A model generated the notes under the pieces. The model did not search any database and had not been told where the DNA came from. It worked only from the letters and a program-made list of their open reading frames with translations. Below, in pieces: positions 23,021-48,644 of a stretch of 64,000 bases of DNA. The first letter of the stretch is position 1. Each line of letters starts with the position of its first letter. The DNA is from Axinella damicornis (lineage: Eukaryota > Porifera > Demospongiae > Axinellida > Axinellidae): contig OZ007510.1 in NCBI GenBank assembly GCA_963931865.1, positions 8,838,993 to 8,902,992 of the forward strand, read 5' to 3'. The position numbers and the translations under genes are program-made.

Positions 23021-23610
23021 TAATACAGTGCCGTCTTTGGTAGCTGGGGCTCCACCCAATCAATAATGCCTATTCCGGTCAAGCAACAAGATGCGGCAAA
23101 ATGTTCAGTTCAGTGAACGTGTACGAAACCTATCCAGCTGAATACATTCAGATTCAGATTCAGATTTAGGGATTATCCATTCAGGTCCAATTAGTCATAT
23201 AATAAGTGCAGCTAAATGTATTAACCACATCAGAAGAGTACCATTAGGTGTGTAGGAAGGCCAACTACTAGATATAGATTCGGGAATGCATGGGTACAAG
23301 TTCATTTATACTGCCTTCTACACGTGGTTAACACTGTGTGGTAATAATGCTACACATAAAACGGTGGTACAAATTTGTTTTGAAGGATCTCCCTACTTCA
23401 TATTACGTTTATTTGACAGCCAATATACAGAGCAACAGTAAAATGGCCTAAAACTTACTGTCCCGAGTACCCGCTGTCCAGGATAGGTCGAGACATCGCT
23501 CAGAGCCCCACTCCCAAGTAAGTGGTCAGCCGCTTTTTCGTCCAACAGCTCCATAAATACGTGAAAAGACGCGCCAAAGTCCATGACAAAACCATCTCTC
23601 GGCATTGCTG
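22935..23610 (-). CDS. Possible small two-exon gene, unknown function
   Basis: On the minus strand an exon-like frame at 23605-23458 starts MPRDGFVMDFGASFHVFMEL and ends at a consensus donor (ACA|GTAAGT). About 370 bp downstream another exon-like stretch (~23072-22938) follows a pyrimidine-rich tract and TAG, reads DWVEPQLPKTALYYRPLWIR then LKVDLQESVLDIILVKL, and ends at TGA. Composition is protein-like in both. The phases do not match perfectly with the most obvious acceptor, so an intermediate exon or a different acceptor is needed. A second frame over the first exon (SLTEAADALFLKELMQIVQQ) also looks protein-like. I recognise no family. Confidence 0.35.
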
Positions 23611-23619
23611 TACTATCTG

Positions 23620-24559
23620 CATCAGTTCTTTTAGAAAAAGAGCGTCTGCTGCTTCGGTGAGAGACCTCTCACACACCGACTCTCAAACCTGCCTCGTGGC
23701 CGCCATATTGAAAGACACGCCCACTTCCGCTGCAAATAAATCTTGTAAAATTTGGACGGTTGCGATTCGACTGAACCAGCCTCAGTCCCATCCCATCCCT
23801 AATTCTATATTATTTTAAAAGAGGGATAGGACAGGCTGGTTACGGTTAGTGGTGTTTAAGTGTTTCTTCGAGAGGTGGAAACCGTGGCCATCACAAACCA
23901 ATTTTTGCTTCTTGCATTGTCTAGGAATGTGGGACAGACTCAACGTTTGAAATTGAATGGCATATTCCTATCACAATTGCCATACAGGAAGATCCAGGAC
24001 TCATTCATCAGACATCATCATGATATCAAAATGAAGTATTAGTCAAACACGATCTCACCCACTCGTACTGATGCATATATGGCACCAGCACTTGAAATGT
24101 AGTTGTATATAGAAATATGGATGATACAATGCATGTTTGAGATGTATGCAGTAACTCCAGTTAGCTAGCTATGTCTGCAAGATGATGGACGTGTCTTCCA
24201 CTGGTCATACAGTTGATCAGTCAGTGCAGTTCACCTCAATGCTGGTTGGTATAATTATTCCTGAACGTATCACCAGCGTACGTGTTTGTTGTTGAACCTG
24301 ATGTAAAGGCCGACTGAGTCTTGTAATGCCTGGTCCAACCCCCATGGCCAGCATTAATTTCGTCTCCAGACCTGAATCTGGACAGGACACCATGATAACC
24401 TTACTACGTATCTGCATCCAACTTAAAAATGAGGTCGTTGCAAGATGAAGCTATGATTGCATGGGTTTAATTTGATGCACCTATACTGCATGGTGCCCTG
24501 AGATTCTAATGTAGAGGCTAGGATGTTATACATGTACTGAATCAACCAGGAGAGTTTGG
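23620..24559. other. Intergenic, no supported feature
   Basis: Contains open frames on both strands of up to 98 codons, none with recognisable domains or splice context. A reverse-strand stretch near 24.38 kb reads QIQVWRRN, faintly like the WR strand of the K1 ectodomain, but stops interrupt it. Confidence 0.4.
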
Positions 24560-24794
24560 CTGCAAATCTTTGTGAAGACGCTTACAGGAAAGACGATCAC
24601 CTTCAAAGTCGATCAAGGCCAGTGATACTATTGAAAACGTGAAGGCCAAGATCCAGGACAAGGAAGGAATCCATGCAGACCAGCAGTGTCTCATTTTTGC
24701 TGGGAAACAGCTCAAGGACAGTCGCATGCTGAGTGACTACAACATCCAGGAGTCCACCCTCCATCTGGTGCTCCGCCTGCACGGTGGCTTCTAA
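24560..24794 (+). pseudogene. Ubiquitin retropseudogene
   Basis: An intronless plus-strand copy of one ubiquitin unit. The start ATG is CTG, followed by [14 protein letters not shown] one-base insertion near 24610 shifts the frame, after which [31 protein letters not shown] and STLHLVLRL follow. The Lys after NIQ is deleted and the ending is HGGF then stop, in place of RGG. Lack of introns plus frameshift and lost start indicate a dead processed copy rather than a working gene. It lies on the opposite strand to the receptor array, just downstream of K2. Confidence 0.88.
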
Positions 24795-25059
24795 AACCTG
24801 ACCGGACTTGCAGTGGCAGTACATAAATTGATCATGTATACCTTGAGTTCCATGCAGACTAATTACCCTGCATTATCAAGGGCAGCAGCACATGTAGAGA
24901 GAAGAAACAGCGACAATAGGTATCCTGGAACAAAAATCGGTATCCCGGGTGTTACATACTAGAGATCACCTAGCACGCAGTATTTACCATGCAGAGAAGT
25001 TGTTAATGTATTACATACAACAGAACTATGGAGAACCGATAATACAATTATTATGCTGG
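24795..25059. other. Short intergenic stretch downstream of K2
   Basis: This lies directly after the K2 stop codon (minus strand) and would contain its 3' UTR. I see no further element. Confidence 0.4.
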
Positions 25060-38323
<13,264 letters not shown>

Positions 38324-38496
38324 AGCCACGGCACTATAAAACAAACTACTACTTACAACGTTTTGCACTAATAAACTTCACTAGCACTTTGACCACAACT
38401 CAACTATTGTACTTCATGCATGCAATACCGGTTACCTCGCATTACCGGAAGGTGGACCAGGAGCCCCGCCCCCGACTTTAATGACCAAATTTTACA
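38324..38496 (-). promoter_or_regulatory. Probable K2 promoter region
   Basis: The ~170 bp between the K2 start codon and the MITE at 38497 must contain or adjoin the K2 5' UTR. I see no clear core motif. With the K3 stop only ~0.57 kb away, the available promoter space is small. Confidence 0.35.
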
Positions 38497-38791
38497 TACC
38501 GTAGTCGCGCGTTATTAGGCGCATCTCACTTATAGGCGCATATTCGCTGTTAGGCGCATGTTCAACTCTCGTCCCAGGTACTCGCTGTTAAGCGCTGCAG
38601 TTTTCTTCCAGAAACTCGGCCATTTTCGATCCTACGGAGTGGAAAAAGCTATAATTCTAATTGAAGCGCACTTCCTATTCGAGGAATGTCATTATAAAAA
38701 TATTCGTTATTAGGCGCATCTCGCTTATAAGCGCATATCGCCTTCCTGTGGAGTTATAGGCGCATGCGCCTAATAACGCGCGACTACGGTA
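38497..38791. mobile_element. 295-bp TIR element in the K3-K2 spacer
   Basis: Terminal inverted repeats of 28 bp beginning taccgtagtcgcgcgttatt at the left and ending with the exact complement at the right. TA at each end is compatible with a TA target as in Tc1/mariner relatives. Subterminal copies of the motif ttataggcgcat recur at both ends. There is no ORF, so it is non-autonomous. It occupies half of the intergenic DNA between the K3 stop and the K2 start. Confidence 0.8.
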
Positions 38792-38896
38792 AGTGATTTG
38801 TGCACACTGGTATGCAAAATGATGACTCACTAGGCACTAGTCACTAGGCAGATTTTGACAGAAGAAAAACAAACGTGAGATTGAAAAGAGTGCACA

Positions 38897-41800
38897 TCAG
38901 AGGCTCTCTGATTCATAGTCGTCACTGAGGTGAGTCCTCTGAAGTTCTCTGTACAGCTCAGCGGCTATCTCGAGCTCCGCTCCCAATGTGGCTGCCTCGG
39001 GATGGACAGCCTTGTCCTCCTCACTCCACCGCAGTAGGCGTGTGTCCGGGAGAGAGAGGGACTGCAGGACCCCGACAAATGTGGGGCGCTCTGATGTCTG
39101 GGGATGCCTGGAGGGAGGGGAAAAGAGATAGACTAAAGCACACATGGCTAGCTACTCGAACTTACACCCATCACTTACATTAAGTTCACACTCGGTGCCC
39201 ATGAAATGCCCCATACAAATACAAGTTTACTTGCACGAACAACAACTTCAATTATGAAAGATGCTGAACACTAATTCACTATAACCACGCCCAATAAACC
39301 AGCTATAACAATGCAGCTAAAAGGCAAAAATGCAATACAGTAGGCCATAGGCCACACCCATTCATGCAGTAAACGGAGTCATAACGGTGTCAATATCTTG
39401 TGACAGCTGTGAGAGAGACCGTACCACTCACCAGCATTTGATCATGAGCTCATACACAGCCTTGGGGCATCCCGGAGGAGGAGGGAGGCGGTACCCTCTC
39501 TCCACCTGCTTCATCGCCTATAAAACAAGAACACACCTTTTCAAACGTGGGCACAGCTGCAACCAACCTAGCCTTGTTCCCCGGAGGAGACAGCGGCCGG
39601 GGAACGAGGCTACAACCAACCTGGTTGTTAGAGTACCCCTCAAATGGTTTGTGACCCAGGCTCCATATCTCGTACATCACAGCTCCATAGCTCCAGACAT
39701 CACTGGCAGGAGAGTACTTCCTGTACTGCAGAGCCTGCAAAGCATACATGGGAAGTGAAAATACCACTTATAGATCGCACTAATATGTTTACACAAGATG
39801 ACCTCGAGATGTCCATCTGGATTAAGGTGGTACATACCCCTTTACGTTAGGTTACCTTTAACCGTCGGCCGCCAGTTAAAGGTAACCTAACGTAAAGGGG
39901 TATGTGCCACCTTAAAGATGCCTGACCCAGACAGGAAGCCATTTAATTTGCTCTCAGAAGGAAATTCTCCATTCATGAGTTAACAGGATCTGCAACAACA
40001 CTGTCCTGCACAGGACATGTCTAACGACAAGGTGACAAGGTGACAAGGTGACAAGGTGACAAGGTGATAAGCAGCTAGAGCTCGGTACCAGAGCCTCACA
40101 GGAGGAGGGGTGCCGAGACTAGGTGAGAAGGTGCCTGAAGTCCACCTCAAAAACATGTTTCTGTGTACTTGTGAGAGTTTGTACTGGCTTTAGGCACCTG
40201 TACACTTGCAATTTTTGGCTTTAAGAATCATGTACATCCAGCCAAACAGCTGATTGTCTGTGAGTACAACACTTCTGAGAGTTTACAGTGGCGGTAGGGC
40301 TGCCATATAACTTAAGGAAGGCTAATTTGAAGTAACTCCAGCTGTATATATACCCCATGCCCACACAACTCTCACACGCCCACCTCAGGAGCACTCCATT
40401 TCACCGGGATCTTTCCCCCGTGAGAAATGTAGTAGTTCTCGTCCTCCAGATCACGGGACATCCCAAAATCAGCCACCTGCATGGGAAGTTGGACAACAAC
40501 CATCTCACTCCGTGTAGAGAGTGCCATATACCCACACACCTCCACCCCATTCACACCAGTGCCGAGCACGTCACCACGGCAACCACCAACTTAGGCACAT
40601 GACAGACTTCTAACAAGGAGTTAGCTCCTCTTTGACAAATGCTTTTGATCTCTGTTTGTGGGTGAGGCTGTACCTTGCATATTGCATCTTCAGCCACCAG
40701 AATGTTCCTGGCCGCCAGGTCTCTGTGCACAAAGCACTTCTGAGCGAGGTAGCACATTCCAGAGGCGATCTGCCGGCAGTAGCTCAGCAGAGTGTGGGGA
40801 GTCTCCTTGTCCAACGTCTCACCTGGCCTGGGGGGTGATGAGGAGGCAGGTGAGTAAGAGCAAGTTCACCGAAGAGTATATGAAATGATTCCCAGCAACA
40901 AATGGAGACAATTAATCACTGGCAGCCTCAAAACAACAACAGGCAGCATGATCATGATTAAGTGCATAAGGAACTTTGACTTCGATGAATCTACAAGCAG
41001 GAAATGACTGCATGAGATTTAATTGCTGTAGCAGCCTGAGTCAGAGTGAGGTATTGATTGTAAATGGATAGAGCAGGGGAATTCCAAGCAAACTCTAGCC
41101 GGCTGAGTCAAAGGAGCCCTCTTATACAACAAAGGGAAGGGCAGGGAAGAAGGACAAAGCAACAATAGACAGTGCAGGGCCTAATCAATGCAGGTGCACT
41201 CTACTTGCCATCACCTGTGAGTGCAGGTGCACTCTACTTGCCATCACCTGTGAGTGCAGGTGCACTCTACTTGCCATCACCTGTGAGTGCAGGTGCACTC
41301 ACAGGTGATGGCAAGTAGAGTGCTAATAGCTAGTCCTATAATAGTAACTGAGGTGCTAACAAGAGTGAGTGCCACAGTTCCAAGGGTGCATGAAGATTAA
41401 GCCATTCCAAGGTCAAAGTCCATTTACATCCTTGTTTCAATAGGCCACATACTTGCACAATGTCATATAAATTAGTAATAGGGTGCTGCTGGTGATCTCT
41501 CACTCACTCTGCTCTCATAGACTGGAGGAGGTTTCTTAGGTCCCCCTTGGGGAGCAGCTCCAGCACTATCATCATCTGTGAGAGGGAGGGAGGGAGGGAG
41601 GGAGGGAGGGAGGGAGGGAGGGAGGGAGGGAGGGAGGGAGGGAGGGAGGGAGGGAGGGAGGGAGGGAGGGAGGGAGGGAGGGAGGGAGGGAGGGAGGGAG
41701 GGAGGGAGGGAGGGAGGGAGGGAGAGGGATAGAGGGAGAGGGAAAGGGGAGAGGAGACTTGTGTAGCTTCGCCACATGTGGGTGAAGATGAAAGCAATGT

Positions 41801-44800
41801 TCAGGGATGTTGATGCAAAGGATCTGTGACAGAAATTAGCACAGGGTATCCAGTTACACTGCTGTATATGGCTCCATGAGTCAGGGTATGTGGGGGCAGT
41901 GCAGTCACAGTACAGATTCACTAGCGCTTCACAAGCAGACCTACACAGAGAGGCATCAAAGTGCTCTTGCGACCCATTAGGCACATCCTCTACCCCCCAG
42001 ATCTCTGATGCATTCTGTGATGTATTGTACGTACTTCCTCTGGTGTGCAGTGCACACACAACCAGGTATGTGAGGTTACCAAGAGTCAGCATTCCTCATG
42101 AGGATTCTGTGTGCACACCAGCTGGTGTACATTTACACACAGCAATCAGGGTGCTAGAATTTGCATATTTATAACCTGTATACTAACCTTACACAAAATG
42201 CTGCAATCCGAAATGCCTGATAGCTAATTCCAATGCCAATATAGATGCAGGTAATCGTCATGTTCGTCATACTGATATGGCAATGTTTGATAAATCAATT
42301 TAGGCCTGGGCAGAAAACAATAATAAGTACAAGCAGAAGCATCGAGCATACACTAGGAACAAGAAAGGTGTGAGGTGTGGTTGCGTTCACAAAGAGATAC
42401 AATGTAGCTTTTCACAGCTCTTCATATGACTCTCGTTTGCGAGGTACGTACAACTTGTTATTTTATTTGTACCTTATAAAGGCTGCAAGCATTCCTATTT
42501 CACCCAAACTACTCAATTTTGTGTCCATAGACACAAAAATACATACTGACAAACAAAGCAATGACTCTACCCCTTGCTGCATGTACATGCATGCATGGGA
42601 TAATAATAAGGGGGATTGAGGGAATAATTGTCACATAACACAAAGTCACCAGGCAGACTAGTCTCGTGCCCAGTCCACACGTATCGAGGGTCTGGGAACG
42701 AGACTACTGAATGTGACACCTGTATTATGGCTGAGTCAACACATACAAGCAAATCTGAAGTACAGTCCAGCACCCCGAATTTTATGCAGAAATGCAGTGT
42801 TTCCCCAAAGGGGTGTAGAGGGGTGCATGCTCTCCCCCCTCCCTTTCCTGGTCTGTGTCCTTTGATGTGGTCATTGGAATGCATTAAGTTGTTTGATGTG
42901 CTCAATTTTCATCCCCCTTTCCTGTCAGTTTTGGGGAAACAGAACAGATTACTCTTGGGAATAGTAATTTTGACAATCAGAATAAGGGCTCATTCATTTC
43001 AGGCCAATCTTATTCCCACAACTCTAATTGTGATATCACAATTAGTAATGCACTGCAATGCCTATGATTCAGGTTATTTTATGTGATGTCATATGATGTA
43101 ATGTGATGTCATGTGATGTCATGACGATCAAATTCCTCCACAGCAACTCACAGGTTCTCCCACAGTGACCACTCCATACAACTTCACCACATTTGGGTGA
43201 TCGAACTGTCCCATGATGGCCGCCTCCTGCAGGAACTTGACCTTGTCCACCTCCTCCGCTCCTGGGTTAAGTGTCTTCATCGCCACTTCTATGTCACCCC
43301 CAGGAGAATGCCACACCCCCTCGTCTACTGTCCCGAACTGGCCTGAGCCAAGATGATCCAGAACCCTGTGTAGTGGATATTATTAGGAAGAATATACACC
43401 ATAATACAACTGTCAGCAGGCAGAGCTTCAGCCAGACTTCCAGCACTAGATAGCTGACTAGTGTTCACAAACAAGGTCAATTCTTTGTGACCCTCTCTTA
43501 TAAGATGGTTGTACTCGAGTTGCAGCCATCCCTAGCTCAGCTGTGGGTACGCCAGGAAACTACCATGCTATATAGCTAGTACAACTGATGAAAGAGCTAT
43601 TAAGCCTAAGAGCTTAGGGAACTGACAAGTTGCTATAGGAGGAAGCTGAGAGGTTTGGGAATAATCCATCCAGGCCTAAGGCAATTTGGGAGTGACTGTG
43701 TTGTCTTGCAGCCTGTTAATTGCAAAGGATGTTAGCAATTGCTATGGTAACTGAAAGAGTCTCTAATTCTTGTAAAGTGCAGAAACCATAGTTGTCCAGT
43801 GATTTAGTAAGCTCAGGTGCCAGTGTGTTAAAGTGCAGAAGCCATAGCGACACATAGTCACCAATTATCCAAACCATCAAAGTCATTCAGCACTAATTAG
43901 CAACCCCATGCACGTGGTTCCTTCGGCATGTATTAGAGTGGTAGGACTTAAATAGATGGCGTCAGAACCAACAATACTCTCAATCCTTTATACTTTGAAG
44001 CTGTGTTTTGTGAGGGTGTATACTCGAGACTAGTTGCATATTCAAATGCCCTCCACCCACTTTAGGCTGGACGTAGTGAACACTCAATTCATTGAACATG
44101 TGGTTCTCACCTATTTTATCAACTAACAGAGTTGACAGCCACGGCCACTGATGTACAGAATGCAGTGAACAGCAACTTGCGGAGTGTTAGATCGAGGCAT
44201 AGCTGGCAATGGAAGCACGGAGCCCATCTTTTCTAGTGGCTTTCACGTATACCGACAAGACTAGGTATCAGCTAGGCATTGGACAACTGGGTGCTATATA
44301 TAAGTAACACACTCGAGTATAAACCCTCACAAAACACAGCTACAAAGTATAAAGGATCGAGAGTATTGTTCGTGGTCATCATGTTTACAAGCTGTGTGGT
44401 CTCCCTACATTGGCGAGAAGAGCTGCAACTCAAGTTTAACGCGAGGGGCATAACATTCACGATGACTTCACTGTAGCCATCCTCAAGAACAGCAATACTT
44501 GGTCATGTACCACGGGAAATTTCCAAGAGTCTGCTGGTATTTACTGAGCACGTGTAGTTCAGAAGACGCTCACCAGGGGGTGTTAAAACAAGTCAAACTA
44601 CCCTGTGCAGGAACTTTGGTGGTAAAGAGGGGGGAAGCTGTTTTTTCGAAGGGGTGTATTAGCGGGAGACTACAGTACATGTATTTTAGCATAGCATATA
44701 AATATTATGCTATAGTAATGAGTTTGCATGGTTAACATTATTTGATAGTCATTGCCATAGCAACAAGTTATTCTTCTGGTAATGTGAGGGCACTGGGAGC

Positions 44801-45802
44801 TCGTTAGTCAGTTAAGGTTACAGGTATGCATTGACTGGAAGTAAAATTTAATTAACGTGTTTACAGGTAGCTGCACGTTATTTCAGAGATTCCTGTGCAA
44901 ATTTACTTATCCACGCATTCATCAACTTGTGTCTCGAAAAAGGCAATTGAGATAAAAAAAACGCTAGGTTTGGGAGACAGTATAGGCTGTTTTCCGCTGC
45001 TAGCAAAGTGAGATGTCGCGACGCCACACCCTTCGTTGAATGCTATTGCAGTGTACTTTGGCCGCTAGCGGGAGATGTGGTGCGAACATCTTGTTCATTT
45101 ACAGGTCTCGCCCTCGACGTTCTCGTGTGCTAGCTGCGTCCTGAAGCTGAAGGTGCAATTCTACATGTAACGAGAATGCGCTTGGAATTTATAAATATAT
45201 GTGGGAGGGGTCAAGGTGTCCATGTAGCCATGCCTCTGCAGGAAGTTCGTCTTTCGAGAAATGGATGGCTCTGAATAGGTTCGAGCCCAGCACCAACTTA
45301 GTGTTAGGTGGCATAAGAATTGGCATGGGCTGCATGAATGTATAGTTACTGTTACAAGTAGCTTTGCTCGCTTCGCTCGCTTCGCTCGCTCAGCTACTTC
45401 CCCCTCGTTCGCCTGCGTGGGTAATCCGGCGCCGGACAGCTCTCTGTGCAGAGCTGCTGCTCCCTGATTTGCATCCGCTTCAGCTGCTGCTCCCCGATTG
45501 TGTCCGCTTCAGCTGCTGCACTCCGATTGCGTGCGCTGCTCGCCGCTTGCGTCCGCTTCAAGTCTTCAACATCTCCCCGATTGTGTCCACTTCAACTGCT
45601 GCTCCCCGATCGCGTCCGCTTCGACTGCTGCTCCCTTCCATCTGCTTGTAGCCCCAGCTGTTCTGGATGATTCCAGCCCATGCCCGGGCCCAATGTTCTC
45701 GAACATTCTTCGCGGAGTTCGAGGTTCAGTAAATTGAAGTACGAAGGTCGCACGTCACTAGTCTAGTCCCGCCCCACGAACATCCCACTTCCGTCATGCA
45801 CA

Positions 45803-45846
<44 letters not shown>

Positions 45847-48246
45847 GTATACACGGGTTAGTCTTGTTCCCAGTTCGCACGCGGAGGGGAAAAATGGTCT
45901 GGGAACGAGACTATACACGGGTACCATAACCTTAAGGGGGACAGGGAAAATGGTTACCAAATGCATTAGACCTTATTCTCAAATACTACTCACAGCTTTG
46001 TCGATTGTGTAGGTATGTGAAACAAGATCTAACATATGCAAGGCAGACCTGCTGGTGCCTAAGGTACCAAGCACAGCTTTGGTGGTTGTGTCCGCACCCT
46101 CACTTCAATTGGACGGCTTTGCAACATTTCATGGGTAGCAGCACTACAGGCTACATTTTCACGGCTTATGGACCAGATCACTCAATGTTATGTAGCGTAA
46201 CTCACTTTATTGCATCTCTTGGGATTTGCTTGATCTTGATTGTGTTGAACTGGGCGTACAGGGAGTGCTCATCTTTGGCAGGTGTCATGTAGATACCTGT
46301 GTCAGACTTGTGACTGGAACCACTCCGAAACTAGAAGGGAGGAGGGGAAGGAGGGAGAGAAGGGAGGGGGGGGGGCAGAGAAGGAGGCAGGAGGACAACA
46401 GTTCTGGATACTTTCTCTATGGAATTGAGTTTACAAATCACCAGCTTAATTCCTTCAGTTTTCATGTATCACAGTTCCTCTACAATATAGGAGTCACCTC
46501 CTCCCAGTCTACTCCTTCCCCTCCCATCATCCTTCTCTCCCTCCCTCCTTCTCCTCTCCTCTCCTTCCTTCCTTCCTTCCTTCCTTTCTTCCTCCCTCCT
46601 TCCCTCCCTCAATCCCTCCCTCCCTCCCTCAATCCCTCCCACCTTCCCTCCCTTTCCCTCCTCCCTCCCTCCCCTCTGCTCCGTTCCCCCCTCCTCTCTC
46701 CACCCTCCCTCCCTGCCTCCCTACCTTAGGTCTACTGATGGAATCAACGGGGGTAGCATAGGAGTACTCATCCTTCGTGCAGGTTGACTGCAGTAGACAC
46801 ATAAACATAATTATGATAACAACATATCAAGGGGTCAAAAGGTCAATCAAATATCAGCATGAAGTCAGAAACTTACTGGAGTGGAAGTGTAAGAGTATTC
46901 ATTGCTCTTGGTGGACTGGAAATGGAAACAACTGATGTGAGAACTGCCTTGACACCATACCCTGCAGGCCATTTCCACCTCACCATCATGTACACTTGCA
47001 GCACAGAATACGGGGATTGACTGAACCTGCACGCAGCTGGGAACAAATTTCTCCCCAGAACATGAAGCTTATGTGTGCAGGTTGCAAGGTTCAGTACACC
47101 TATGCTCTGTGCAGCAAGCATGAATGCTGATGGCAGATACGGCATAAGCTGGATATCAAGACCACAAATCCCACTTGCTTTGTGAGTAACGTGCGTACAG
47201 AGCATGCTGGAAGTGATGCATGTGCTAGATGAATACTGGTTTAGGAATGCGGCCGAGAATGATCTGGAATGGAGACTGCAAGGCTACAGCAATAGTAAAC
47301 GGGACGCACCCGTGAGGGGGGGAGTGGCGCCCGCTTCCGCGTCGACACAGCATAGCTATACTCCTGTGGACCCTGCAGAACAGAGGACAGCACCACCTAA
47401 TGAAATTCATAGCCTAAGCTGTGGGTAGGTATGTTCCCTGGCCACTGGTTCATGTCTGGTTAGCTACTCCTGAGCAAAGAGACTACGCAGTACATTGGGA
47501 TCATTCTAGTTCCCTGGCCAGGGGTGTGGCTCGGGAACGAGGCTAGTGATCTGGTATGTTTAATTGGTCCAAGCAATTAAGCAAGTAAACTGGAATAAGG
47601 TCCTCATTCCCAAGTCACCTGATCCTGGAATGAGGCTAGTGACTAGGCACTCACGTCCACAACTCTGGCTCCCCGGATCTCATCCGGCATGCAGTATTCG
47701 TGAGGTAACTCTGCATACTGGAGGAGGGGAAAGTCGGTGGGAGGAGGGAGAAGTTGGAGGTGGGAGGAAGGGAAATGAGAGGTGGGAGGAGGGGGAAGTT
47801 GGAGGTAGGAGGTGGGAGGTGGGAGGAGGGGGAAGTCAATGTGGGAGGAGGGAGAAGTTGGAGGTGGGAGGGAGGAGAGAGGTGGGAGGGAAATGGGAGG
47901 TGGGAAGAGGGGGGGGGGGAAGTTGGAGGTGGGAGGGAGGAGGAAGGTGGGAGGGAGGAGGAGGTGGGAGGGAGGAGGGAGGTGGGATGGGGACAGGGAA
48001 GAGGAGAGGGGAAAGAAAGAGGAGGAAAGGAAGAGGGAAGGCAGGATACAAGTGATTCAGAATGCACACCATGAGCTTTAGGCATATTCATCACATGCAG
48101 AGAGCTATACACTCAAAGCATGAGACCACACCCACCACTTCCCTACCGTTCCACTTTTTCCAAGGTCCCCACTGTTTCTGACCGCCACCTCCTTCGGTGT
48201 ACCACCAGGATGAGCAACTGGTGTGTGCATTTGTGTGTGTGTATGT

Positions 48247-48278
<32 letters not shown>

Positions 48279-48605
48279 ACATTGCCTACAAGTGAGTATG
48301 CTTACACAGTAGTTACAATGCAAACTGAAAGTGTAAACCTGGGTGTTATTACACTACAGTTGAACAGTACAACAATGGAATTATAACCCCCCTCTCTGGG
48401 TACATTTCTGTGCCTGACTATCAAAACAACAAGCACACCTCCACACACGTGACTGATCTCTGGAATCTGAATGTCCAGTTGATTACTCAAGTGGATCGAT
48501 AGGCTGCCATACAAGCCACGTAAGTCTGATCATTTGTCACAGTTGAACAGGCTGGCCAATTCCCAGGATGTAAATTAATTCTCCCACTCAGAGGCTGTGA
48601 AAATC

Positions 48606-48644
<39 letters not shown>

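Noticed and set aside
24217..24417. Possible extra ectodomain exon (QIQVWRRN on the reverse strand)
   Set aside because: Only one short motif resembles the PLVAV-type repeat; stops interrupt it and no splice signals fit.
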